From Selaginella moellendorffii (Eukaryota; Streptophyta; Lycopodiopsida; Selaginellales; Selaginellaceae): DNA of 64,000 nt. A model generated the notes under the pieces. The model ran no database searches, was not told where the DNA came from, and saw only the letters and a list, made by a program, of their open reading frames with translations. The DNA lies in contig NW_003314333.1 of the NCBI RefSeq assembly GCF_000143415.4, forward strand, positions 372,001-436,000. Reading direction: 5' to 3'. How positions within the stretch are numbered: position 1 is the stretch's first letter; each line of letters starts with the position of its first letter. Made by a program: the position numbers and the translations under genes. Below, one piece after another: positions 44,158 to 55,095 of the stretch.

Positions 44158-46221
44158 TCATGCAATGTGTGTTCCCCGATGAGCTCGGCAACAGTAAAAG
44201 ACCAGCTGATCAGTGCGAGACCATCTTCGACATGGCCGGGAAATGCCGTTTTCAACCACCGCACCAGGACATTTCTTGATCGCTTTCTTTTCCAGACTCC
44301 CGGCTGGTCTCAGGTTTAGCAACTCATCGAGTGCTAACAAACACCTGTGAACGTCACCCAGCTTTTTGAACATAAGAGGTTGACTGGTGACTGCATTCCA
44401 ATTTACGGACAAAACCTCATTATCTGAATCCTCCTCCTCAGGTTTATCTGAATCCTCCTCTTGTGGATCTGCCTGTGCATTGATGTAGTTGACGACGTTT
44501 GCCTCAATCTCTCCCAAATCATCCTGCGTCACACTCTCAGGCATCAGGTAAACAAACTGATGCTCTACACTTAAATTCCTCGACAGCCATCTTGGCAGCA
44601 CCTGCTCCTGCCAAACACCGTGTGATCTCTTCCTTTGTTTAGTCTTCCATTTTGAAACCGTGATTTGCACTGCCTTGATCGTCAGCACAGAACCCTCTAG
44701 CCTCAGGTAGATGACATCCAAGGCTTTCTCGTTGAACGCCTCAGGTCCAACCAGCACACCGTCAGCGAGCTCTTCTGTCGACAAGTCCCTGAGAAATTTT
44801 GCTTCACGTCCATGCTTGTATGTCTTGTAGTACTTGAACTCTAACCCTTCCCACAGCTTCCCTTGATACCTCATCACTGAAACAATCAAACCTTCCACAT
44901 TCCAGCCGACGCGAGGCGGATTCCTGTTCGTTCCTGTGCAATCCATTCTCACAGCACCTACCCAACGTTGAATGTCTTCATACTGGAGAGTGCTCTTCAA
45001 ATTCTTGTTCTGTTCCATGATGTAGAACTCCGCTCTAGACCGTAAGTATGGGCACAGGAGCCTGAACCTGGAACCGTCCTTGTAAAAACAAGTGAGATCC
45101 ACTGGCCCCTGAAGGAGAGCACTTAGCTCACCCCTTGTAACCAAGTCCAAGGCAGCTGCGAGCTGCTCCTTAGTGGTCTGCAATGCAATGAACTTATCAA
45201 ACAACTTTCTTGTGTAAGTTTCTTCGATCTTCTCCATGAACTTGTTACTGTTTCCCTTCACTTCCTCGAAGAACCTCAAAAGCCGAGGTATTCCACCGGT
45301 TAAACGTTCAAGCGCTTTGAGTTCGGTCTTGTCAAGACTCGACTGCGCAATCCACGTTTCCAGCTCACTGCTGTTGTAAGGTCCATCAAAGTCGAAACTC
45401 GGTAAAGGCTTGTCGGTGACGGTGGTGATCCTGCGCTCCCTACTGTTGGTCGAAGACAGCTTAACAAGGATATGGCGAAACGACACTGCCTCCTTCAAAG
45501 ACGACATTAAGCTTGGAAAATCCTCAAACTTATCCCAGTCGTCTACCACGAACAGCAATGGATCGTTTATTCGGCGCCGACACCAGCCAACCAGCTCACC
45601 CAGCGTAGTCATCTCAGCCACACTTTCGTCACCTCGCGTGGCCACTAACAACGCATGTTGAAGAACGTCAGCCGGAGATTCAACGAAACGACGGGTAGAA
45701 ATGTAGACCACTGGTTTTTTCTGCACCCCGAGCATGTAACCGGTAATGGAGCTCATGACGGTGGTTTTTCCGGTTCCTTTAGCTCCCTGAACCTGCAACT
45801 GAGCACCCCTGCGCAGCCTCGAAATCCTGTCCAGTAAATCCTTGGCTTTGGCCCTGCCTATGTACCTGTATTCTTCGGACTCGTACTCACTGCTAAAGCT
45901 GCGGGTGGGTTGTATGAGAGTTTGGAACTTGGTCGTATCCCACAAGAAATCATCCGGCATGTTGCCATAGACGGCCTCAAGCTCGTCGAGAAGCCCCAAG
46001 GCCTCCTCAATCAAGGAAATACCTGGGTCGCCACGCTGCCGCTTCCTAGATGCGTCTCCCATAGGCTTGAAGCCGCAAAACCTAAGAGGATGATGGTTTT
46101 TATCAATTTCTGCACGGCATAGTCCCTGAGAAACGCAACATACCCATGTCCTCAAATATACGCAGAGATACTTTGGAAACACCGCTTGATCCCTGTAAAA
46201 TTGATTTGATGTTCGCACCAT
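44158..46221 (-). CDS. Crinkler/RHS-type P-loop NTPase with nuclease-like C-terminus (687 aa)
   Basis: A single open frame from ATG 46221 to the stop at 44158. Residues 146-154 form a Walker A motif (GAKGTGKTT) and residues 222-228 a Walker B (LLFVVDD), with sensor and helical parts to about 400. This is the NTPase layout of Crinkler and trypanosome RHS-like proteins. The C-terminal part (about 500-600) contains LTIKAVQITVSKWK and FVYLMPE, which may be the PD-(D/E)XK-like nuclease domain often fused to such NTPases. A Cys/His end (CPG, CRR, CCRAH) follows. In these families the proteins are effectors or parts of genome-conflict and retroelement systems. No stop codons or transposon ends were found. 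Translation may start at Met54. Family assignment is by motif layout only. Confidence 0.65.
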   Translation of the reverse strand: MVRTSNQFYRDQAVFPKYLCVYLRTWVCCVSQGLCRAEIDKNHHPLRFCGFKPMGDASRKRQRGDPGISLIEEALGLLDELEAVYGNMPDDFLWDTTKFQTLIQPTRSFSSEYESEEYRYIGRAKAKDLLDRISRLRRGAQLQVQGAKGTGKTTVMSSITGYMLGVQKKPVVYISTRRFVESPADVLQHALLVATRGDESVAEMTTLGELVGWCRRRINDPLLFVVDDWDKFEDFPSLMSSLKEAVSFRHILVKLSSTNSRERRITTVTDKPLPSFDFDGPYNSSELETWIAQSSLDKTELKALERLTGGIPRLLRFFEEVKGNSNKFMEKIEETYTRKLFDKFIALQTTKEQLAAALDLVTRGELSALLQGPVDLTCFYKDGSRFRLLCPYLRSRAEFYIMEQNKNLKSTLQYEDIQRWVGAVRMDCTGTNRNPPRVGWNVEGLIVSVMRYQGKLWEGLEFKYYKTYKHGREAKFLRDLSTEELADGVLVGPEAFNEKALDVIYLRLEGSVLTIKAVQITVSKWKTKQRKRSHGVWQEQVLPRWLSRNLSVEHQFVYLMPESVTQDDLGEIEANVVNYINAQADPQEEDSDKPEEEDSDNEVLSVNWNAVTSQPLMFKKLGDVHRCLLALDELLNLRPAGSLEKKAIKKCPGAVVENGISRPCRRWSRTDQLVFYCCRAHRGTHIA

Positions 46222-47604
46222 TTTAGATTTTGCAAAGAGGTGCTACCTTTCCCGATAGTAACAAGCCTGCTCAATTGCGACGTCGGTCTGCTTCCCCCTG
46301 CAATATTTTCCTGTCAATCTCGTCCAAAACGCCACTTACTCATCGTCAGCAGTTAGTGATGAAGAGCGAGCTGAGCTTTTCGTTGCTTCAGCTTCACCCT
46401 GAGCATAAACTCATTTAAGATAGAACAAAGAAAAAAGCAAGTACTTTGTCTTCGGCATGCCAATGCTGGGAAAAGGGATCTCACAAGGTCTGCATCAGAG
46501 CTGGTAGCCAGACTACCAAGGCTCATGGCTGCACGCTTTGAGCTTAGAGGACATGGTTTGCTGATTGGGAGCGCTATTCATGCACGTCCGCTGCTAGAAA
46601 ACGGAACAACGGCTGGCCATGGACCCTGCAACGACATAATCTAAAGCCCAACTGCTGAGGAAGCTCCCTATTTTAAGCAAAAACACGTCTCCTCTCAAAA
46701 TAAGGGAAAAACCGAGCAGACAAAATGGACCTAGCAGTGTCACAGAGTTGAACAGGACATCCTTGATCACCTGCAAGCCATCACTTTGATTTTGAGACAA
46801 AGTGTATATCTATCTTAGTTACTATAGAACAATATAGGTATTTGAATCTGAAACGTGGCCTTCTGCATATATACTCCCATCATGGACATGCACAAAACAA
46901 CTTCCTGGGAAGACATTCACTCAGGATTAATCTAAATGAAGGCTAGAGTAGAGAGTTTTGCATCAGCCTATGCTAAGCAATCACATCGTATGAGAATTTT
47001 ATTGCATTGGAAATTGTTTGCTAAGCATTTAATTAAGTTTATTGGAACCATTAAATCTATAGAAGTTGTATTCATCAATTAGGAATATAAGGAACATCTT
47101 GTTCCTTTATTGATTTATTTAGTTCCTGCCTAAGTGGGAGCTAAGTCTCTGGAGGCAAGAGATTGGCTGATGTTTTTGAGCTAAGATCAAATTAATGAAA
47201 GTCAATGAAAGTCAATATAATCCACCAAATACAAAAGTTGATGTTCAAATGATTGGTTCGGGACAAACCAAAAATTTTAATCAAAACTTAAAACATATTT
47301 TCAGTCCAAGAAAAAACTAAATAATATAAGTCCAATAAGAAAATAAATATTATGAGTCAAAGAAAAAGCTCTATATTACCACTAAAAAATTTAACTAAAA
47401 AAAAACTAAACTTAGTCTTCTTTGGCATCCACATCCATAAAAGGAATTTATATAATATTATGCTCTCTAAATATGGGCTCTTGTTGTATATAAGCTTGTG
47501 CCATTGCTTTTGCATAACATGGCAAATCATAACCCATGTCATCAATCCACTTAATATACACAACCATGATGGAATTACTATAATGAGAAATTTATATTTT
47601 ATTA
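46222..47604. other. Non-coding stretch
   Basis: Upstream region of the NTPase gene followed by AT-rich DNA. No recognisable coding sequence or repeat. Confidence 0.4.
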
Positions 47605-47687
47605 TCACTTGTTATGAAATGTCCCAAGAACACCTTCAAATGTACTCTCCTTATCCAATGCCAAAACTGCACAGCTAGTCTCTTTAG
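47605..47687 (-). pseudogene. Methyltransferase-like copy 3, 3' end (split off by family B)
   Basis: Read on the minus strand from the TTTAG duplication, the frame continues the gene at 55096-55305 with a hydrophobic strand and acidic residue (AVLALDKES) and then stops. This matches VFAIEE after the GSG motif of the fragment at 36.8 kb. Confidence 0.6.
47683..47687. repeat. Left target-site duplication of family B copy 2
   Basis: TTTAG, identical to 55096-55100. Confidence 0.9.
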
Positions 47688-49409
47688 TGTAAGCGATTAA
47701 ATTTTCCACTCTACTTTAGTCACTTAACCACACCTCCAACCACTTGGAGGAGTCTCATTCACAACCTCCATAAGTCCCATTCAGGACTTAGGGCTTGCTA
47801 GCCCCGAAGGTGGCATCCATGCCACTCAACCTTTGCACTTGGTCCAAGTGCTCCACGTGTCCGATCCCATGACCGACACCCCAAGGTACCACTGATATAT
47901 GAGCCTGTTATGCTAGGCCACGCTCATTCACCTTGGTCACATCAGTGGTCTAACACCACCTACATTGCAATCCCGTCTCTCCAAGACTGGGCCATCCGTC
48001 CATGAGTGATCATCCCAGATCCACTCGTTAGCATCTTTAGGATGCCCCCAGACATGGGGAATAACATTCACCAATATCCCCTTTCTGGTCCCCACCAAGT
48101 CCCTTTCTGCCCCTGGCCGTGTTTGCCAACACTACCATTGGATTGAGGCCCACAGGCCCGACCACTAAGTCCCATGGTCCTCTGGGACTTCTTCACCACA
48201 CGACTGTGTCCTTGGTCACTACCCCAGAGGATTGCTCCTCTTCCTTTCCACAGTCTAGGCCTTTGGGACAACATTTCGGAACACCGTGGCCTTACGCGAG
48301 TCACCTGGGTACTCTCCCTGCCTTTCGCCTTTAGGTGCTCTAGCCATGGGCTTAGAGCGAGGTTCCGTTGAGCCACGCCTGGTATCCAAGTAGGTAGTGC
48401 CACCCACACTTGGACTGGGAGCATCGGCCAGTCAATCTCCCGGGGGAACTAGAGCCGGCTCTTGAACACTTCGCCAAGCTACCCCGCTTGTCGGTCCGTA
48501 TTCACTCTAGTCTTGGACTTCCCAGTGGTCAGTTCATCACCCAACACAGGGTCTGGCCTTCCTGGGCCAAACTGGCCTTTCCTGGCCAAACTGGCTCCAT
48601 TGCAGTCCTCCCCCTTACTATACTTTTGGAGCTCACCAAACCCCCCAGGGTCTGGGAGACGAACGCTTTGGGCTTTCACCCTCTCAGACTCGAACTCGGG
48701 CTCGGACTCGGACTCGGACTCGGGCTCGGGCTCGGGCTCGGTCTTAGCCTTGGCCTCGGTCTCGGTCTCGGTCCCGGTCTTGGTCCCGGTCTCGGTCTCG
48801 GTCCCGGTCTCGGTCCCGGTCCCGGTCCCGGTCTCGGTCTCGACCTCAGACTCCATCTCGGGTCCTTCTCGGACTCCATCTCGGACTCCATCTCGGACTC
48901 CATCTCGGACTCCATCTCGGACTCCGTCTCGGTCCATCTCGGACTCCATCTCGGGTCCATCTCGGACTCCGTCTCGGTCCACCTCGGACTCCACCTCAGA
49001 CTCCATCTCAGGTCCATCTCGGACTCCATCTCGGACTCCATCTCGGGTCCATCTCGGACTCCGTCTCGGTCCACCTCGGACTCCATCTCGGACTCCACTT
49101 CGGACTCCATATCGGACTCCACTTCGGGTCCATCTCGGACTCCAACTAGGGTCCGTCTCGGACTCCATCTCGGACACTTCCACATGTTATGTGTTGGTCC
49201 TTTTTGGGTCCCTTTTTGGAGCCTCACTTATTGCTCGCTTCGTGCTTGTTCCTCGAGCACTTTGTTGGGAGTTCCACTCCCGCTCTCGACCTTCCAAGTC
49301 GGAGCTTTTAGTCCAAACGTGTTACCCTCATTTGGGCTTTCGCTTCGGCCACTACCACGTGGCACCTTTTCCAGCTCCACTTTGGGGCCTAGGGATTTTG
49401 TGTCTCACA
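47688..49409 (-). repeat. 3' LTR of family B copy 2
   Basis: 1722 bases with a CTCGGACTC/CATCTCGG array at about 48690-49175. Highly similar to 53386-55095, with most differences in array length. Confidence 0.92.
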
Positions 49410-52400
49410 ACTCCACCACCCATAGACGAAGTTAGATGTCCTCATCGAACGGCAAACCATTTTATAAAGTAACACCCGCATGTGTTACCATTTCCATCCT
49501 TGGCACCTAGCCAATATTTGTCAATGGTTTGACATTGAAGGCTCACCATGCCTTCTCCATATTCATCAATGGTTTGACACCAAAGGCTCACCATGCCTTG
49601 CCCATCCTCTAAAGAGGATAGTCTCTCTAACTTAGAGACTCACTTGACCACCTGGGGTGGTTTGCTCCTTTTTTTTGGTTCAGTTCTCGCTAAACCCGTT
49701 AGAGACACCCTCTCTAACTCAATTCCACTACTCATTCTTGAGTAGTCACAGATTCCATTGATCTACCTTTGCACTTTGGAATGTTTACTCTTGACTTTTT
49801 GGAGTCAATTTCCTAGGTGTCTTCGACACCTTGCCTTGCACATTTTGTGCAACTCCACTTCCCCTCCTAGGAAGTTCTCTACTCGAGGGCACCCTCATCC
49901 TCTTTTCTATTTTTGTGCCACCATTGGCATTACGTTCCATTTATCATTATTTGTGCTAGGGCTGTCCACGGCCCTATCTTTTGGCTACTTAGTTGCTCCC
50001 TCACTTGGAGCCTTTCCTTTGCCAAATTGGAGCACTTGGGAATCCATCCTTGGAAGCCCACTTCTTTTTCTGCAATCCGTTAGCATCAAACACATTAGTG
50101 TTCCTTGGCTAACTTTGCCACTTAGATTCTTTCCAATGGATTCCACGGGCCTATCTTGGGCACTCGTTTTTTGCTCCTATCTTTGGATTGTTGCACCAAG
50201 CAATATAGGATCGCTACCTCCATTTTTGAGGTTTCCTTTCGGTTCCATAGCAAACACTTTGCTTTTGCCAAGTCCAAAGGGTGTTCACCCCTAGTACGTC
50301 TCTTTAACATTTTCTATCGTGGGCTCTATCCACGGCCCAACTCTTTGAGACTCTCCCTTGGATCTTTTATAGAGACTACTTTCCTTGGACTTACTATGCC
50401 ATAGCATTGACATAGCTCATTTCCCTTAGGTGTGCCTCCCACTTGGTCACCTCAACCAAGCCACACCTTTATCAATGGTTCAAATCAACACTTTGAACTT
50501 AAGAATCATATTCCTTAACCCAAACAAAGACTTTGTCCTTGTTTAGCCACAAGATCACCTAGTGATCTTATCTTGACCCCTTAATAGGTCTATCAATAGG
50601 GACTAGGTCTTCCAGACCCTTCTAAGTTGTTGACTATGACCCCGGGGGCATCCCCCACACTTGGCGGTGCGCCCAAGCCAGCCCTTCCAGCCAAGGATCC
50701 ATAGCAACTGAGACTGGGTGTCCCCATCTCATTCACCACGTCCTTGGTGCCCTTTGCACCAAAGTGTTCAAGTTAGATATGTTGAGCTTTCACTCTAAGC
50801 AATCTAACCGTGCATCACGACTCCGAGGCATCCCTCACTTGGCGGTGTGCCCAAACCAGTCTCCACACTGAGAGTCCATGACCACCGAAAAATGAGTGTC
50901 CTCATATTCCAAACCATCACCACACCCTAGTGAGTTGGGACTCGAACCCAAGCACTAGAGGGTCAGGACTCGAACCCAACCTCCGTATATGCATCTACGG
51001 ACGGCATCATCCAGGATGCCTAGCGTGACTCCCCACGCCGGTGCACCAACTTGTACTCAAAGCGCGCTATAGATCATAGCTTAGGAACCTAGTTCCTCCA
51101 CACTGCCAAGTCCTCTCACTTGACAAGTCTATGATCATGTATGGACTCCTCCATGCTTGGCCTCATGGCCCACCCTTTTGAAGTTATCACCTTCAACTAG
51201 GGCATTTGTTCCCCTGACTTGCCAATCTCGCTTTGGCAAGTCCTCCGACCACTGTAACATGGTTCCTGCACAAGCGTGAAAGCCTTTGATCATCGACTTT
51301 CGTTCAAAGCCCTCTCTTTGAACACTCGGGAACTACTTCTCTAACCTTGATAGCCTTGCCTCATGGCAAGCTTCAAGACCACGCTTCTGCTGCGCCACTT
51401 TGATTTCGCACGTTCTTTGAACCATTTACGCTTGGCCTTTTTAGGTACTAAGCTACCTAGAATCATCTTTGGGAACCTTGAAGGAACTCTGTCCCTTAGC
51501 TTGTTAAGGCCTCCCTTTTTGCAAGCTTTCCAATTACCATATAGTCTAACATGGACAATTCCATATTTTAGACTCTCCATGGCATCACGGTTGCTAGCGG
51601 CAACACCCTCGAGCCCCCACTTGATTCTCCACTCCCAGCTGGCATAACCAACCTTGGTTATGCCCTTCGATTCGTATGGTTCGGTTCTACCCCCTTACTT
51701 CTTGCTTTTGGCTTCACACCTTTCCTTTGGTCATTCTCCTCCAGACCAGGAGGATAGCTTTGCACTTTCTATCATGCCTTAGCAAGTATTCTTAGGGATG
51801 AACCTACCCGATAGCCTAGGGAGTGGTTCCTCAATCCAGGTATGCTCACCCTATAATCCCACACACCGAGATTATGTTGTTGCTTATGGGCCTTTACATG
51901 CCCATTGCTAGCCTTGCCAAAATTCCATTTTTGGCTTTGTTCAATTTGAGTAGACAGTCTTCTCCTGTCTTCGCCACCTTGGACATTTGGATAGCACCTT
52001 TTATCCATCATTCGCTAAGGACTTAGTCCCTTGGGTCTTATCTATTGCCCTTGCGACATCAAACACCATCTCCTGGTGTTCTAGAGTGTTTGGGTGTCCC
52101 AATGATGGCTTCCTTGACAATGAGTATTTCCTTCTATGACATTGACTTACTATATCGCAACATAAGCAATTTATCCCCCGTAAGGGTATATCCAACTTCC
52201 CTATGCCATTAAGAAGGCTTGGGTAGCTACCTTCTACCCGTTTAACCAATTATTTTGCACCTCTTGCTTAGTTGCCTCATAGTTGTCAAGTCCTACAACT
52301 CATTGCTGGTGCTTCCACACCTCCATCATTATCTGGGTCACCACACTCCAACCGCATGCTCTGCAACTTAGGCTATGCCATTCCCATTTCCATTGGGATT

Positions 52401-53370
52401 CCTTTGGCAAGGAGTTCTCATGAACCCACCAACATAGCCTCAAGGTATCACACCTTGGCACATTTGGTGTCTCCACACCATCGGCTTCACGAGCCTACCT
52501 CTATGACACTTCTTCTTTGTGTCTACGTCTTTGCCAAGACCAATACCACTCTTTTTCATGCCAACCATCCGTTAGCACTGCACCATAGAGGTCACACACA
52601 ACTTTGTTTCAAAGTTGTTTTCTTTTGGGAACACCCTTCCCACGACTTTAGCATGGCACATTTTGCCATCGATGAGATACCCTCTGTTCTCATCCTTGGA
52701 TCCTATGATCCCCCCCATCCTTCGTAGGGTACCACACACCTCAGTCCAAATGCTTCCATCAATCCTTTAGGATTATTCCTTGACTCTATTGGAGTCATCC
52801 AGCTTTTTGGACTTGGTTAATCCACAGACCCGTAAGGTCTTACTTGTGGGGCACTTGCTCACTGGAATACACTTCTTGCATTCACATCCTACTCACAAGG
52901 ACTATTTTCACAAGTGTTACTCTGACACTTGATTTTGTTCTCTGGGGCAACCTTTGCCCCTTAGGACTACTTGTCCATGTGATGAGAATAACAACTCATC
53001 TCTAGGTACACCCCCCAACTCCTTGGGTTGTTCCAGCATTTATTAAAGGTAGCCCCAGCTACCATTTCAAAGACTTGAGTCCTCTTCCGTATTTGACCTC
53101 CCATGGTCATCACTTCAAGTCTCATATTCATGAGCACTAACCTCAACTATATGAGGATAACTATATACTGTCCCCAAGATCCCAAAGTCGTTCCCTTACT
53201 GGCCCCTTTTCTATCCACCACATCGCGCCCAAGTTCATGCATGAACTCGAGTGGAGAGCCATGTCCTCTCGACGTGCTACTCCTCAAGGATAGGCCCACT
53301 CTTAGGACCTTCCGATGCCAATATCAATGGTGATATACTTGAGCCCCAATAAAAGTCGGACTAAGGAACA

Positions 53371-53385
53371 GCTCCGATACCAAGT
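53371..53385 (-). promoter_or_regulatory. Primer-binding site of family B
   Basis: The minus strand reads ACTTGGTATCGGAGC immediately after the LTR end TTACA. It is one transition away from the family A site. Confidence 0.88.
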
Positions 53386-55095
53386 TGTAAGCGACTAAAT
53401 TTTCCACTCTACTTTAGTCACTTAACCACACCTCTGACCATTTGGAGGAGTCTCATTCACAACCTCCATAAGTCCCATTCAGGACTTGGGGCTTGCTAGC
53501 CCCGAGAATGGCATCCATGCCACTCAACCTTTGCACTTGGTCCAAGTGCTCCACGTGTCCGATCCCATGACCGACACCCCAAGGTACCACCGATATATGA
53601 GCCTGTTACGCTAGGCCACGCTCATTCACCTTGGTCACATCGGTGGTCTAACACCACTTGCATTGCAATCCCGTCTCTCCAAGACTGGGCCATCCGTCCA
53701 TGAGTGATCATCCCAGATCCACTCCTTAGCATCCTTAGGATGCCCCCAGACATGGGGAATAGCATTCACCAATATCCCCTTTCCGGTCCCCACCAAGTCC
53801 CTTTCTGCCCCTGGCCGTGTTTGCCAACACTACCACTGGATCGAGGCCCACAGGCCTGACCACTAAGTCCCATGGTCCTCTGGGACTTCCTCACCACACG
53901 ACTGTGTCCTTGGTCACTACCCTAGAGGACTGCTCCTCTTCCTTTCCACAGTCTAGGCCTTTGGGACAACATTTCGGAACACCGTGGCCTTACGCGAGTC
54001 ACCTGGGTACTCTCCCTGCCTTTCGCCTTTAGGTGCTCTAGCCATGGGCTTAGAGCGAGGTTCCGTTGAGCCACGCCTGGTATCCAAGTAGGTAGTGCCA
54101 CCCACACTTGGACTGGGAGCATCGGCCAGTCAATCTCCCGGGGGAACTAGAGCCGGCTCTTGAACACTTCACCAAGCTACCCCGCTTGTCGGTCCGTATT
54201 CACTCTAGTCTTGGACTTCCCAGTGGTCAGTTCATCACCCAACACTGGGTCTGGCCTTCCTGGGCCAAACTGGCCTTTCCTGGCCAAACTGGCTCCACTG
54301 CAGTCCTCCCCCTTACTATACTTTTGGAGCTCACCAAACCCCCCAAGGTCTGGGAGACGAACGCTTTGGGCTTTCACCCTCTCAGACTCGAACTCGGGCT
54401 CGGATTCGGACTCGGACTCGGACTCGGACTCGGACTCGGACTCGGACTCGGGCTCGGGCTCGGGCTCGGTCTCAGCCTTGGCCTCGGCCTCGGTCTCGGT
54501 CTCGGTCCCGGTCTTGGTCCCGGTCTCGGTCTCGGTCCCGGTCTCGGTCTCAACCTCGGACTCCATCTCGGGTCCTTCTCGGACTCCATCTCGGACTCCA
54601 TCTCGGACTCCATCTCGGACTCCGTCTCGGTCCATCTCGAACTCCATCTCGGGTCCATCTCAGACTCCGTCTTGGTCCACCTCGGACTCCACCTTGGACT
54701 CCATCTCGGGTCCATCTCGGACTCCATCTCGGACTCCATCTCGGGTCCATCTCAGACTCCATCTCGGTCCACCTCGGACTCCATCTCGGACTCCACTTCG
54801 GACTCCACTTCGGGTCCATCTCAGACTCCAACTAGGGTCCGTCTCGGACTCCATCTCGGACACTTCCACGTGTCATATGTTGGTCCTTTTTGGGTCCCTT
54901 TTTGGAGCCTCACTTATTGCTCACTTCGTGCTTGTTCCTCGAGCACTTTGTTGGGAGTTCCACTCCCGCTCTCGACCTTCCAAGTCAGAGCTTTTAGTCC
55001 AAACGTGTTACCCTCGTTTGGGCTTTCGCTTCGGCCACTACCACGTGGCACCTTTTCCAGCTCCACTTTGGGGCCTAGGGATTTTGTGTCTCACA
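53386..55095 (-). repeat. 5' LTR of family B copy 2
   Basis: 1710 bases, followed on the minus strand by the PBS at 53371-53385. The array is at about 54385-54865. Confidence 0.92.

Larger units (their letters stand above)
47688..55095 (-). mobile_element. Complete family B LARD-like LTR element
   Basis: LTRs at 47688-49409 (3') and 53386-55095 (5', minus strand), internal part 49410-53385. The LTRs start TGTGAGACAC and end CGCTTACA on the minus strand. The PBS matches TGGTATCGGAGC (53371-53385) and the polypurine tract is CTATGGGTGGTGGAG beside 49409. A perfect TTTAG duplication flanks it. The 4.0-kb interior has no gag, RT or integrase motif. It carries a repeated module of about 120 bases with GGGGGATGCCCCC-like and GGTTCGAGTCC-like segments, also found in family A. 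It was inserted into a methyltransferase-like pseudogene. The long open frames at 48.4-49.5 and 54.1-55.1 kb arise from the CTCGGACTC arrays. Confidence 0.93.

Noticed and set aside
48410-49472. Open frames of 330-340 codons with Ser-Asp, Gly-Leu or Ser-Arg-Thr-Pro repeats (also 54108-55107 and antisense frames)
   Set aside because: They lie inside family B LTRs and come from the CTCGGACTC arrays, which are open in several frames at once. No domain, and the same happens in every LTR copy.
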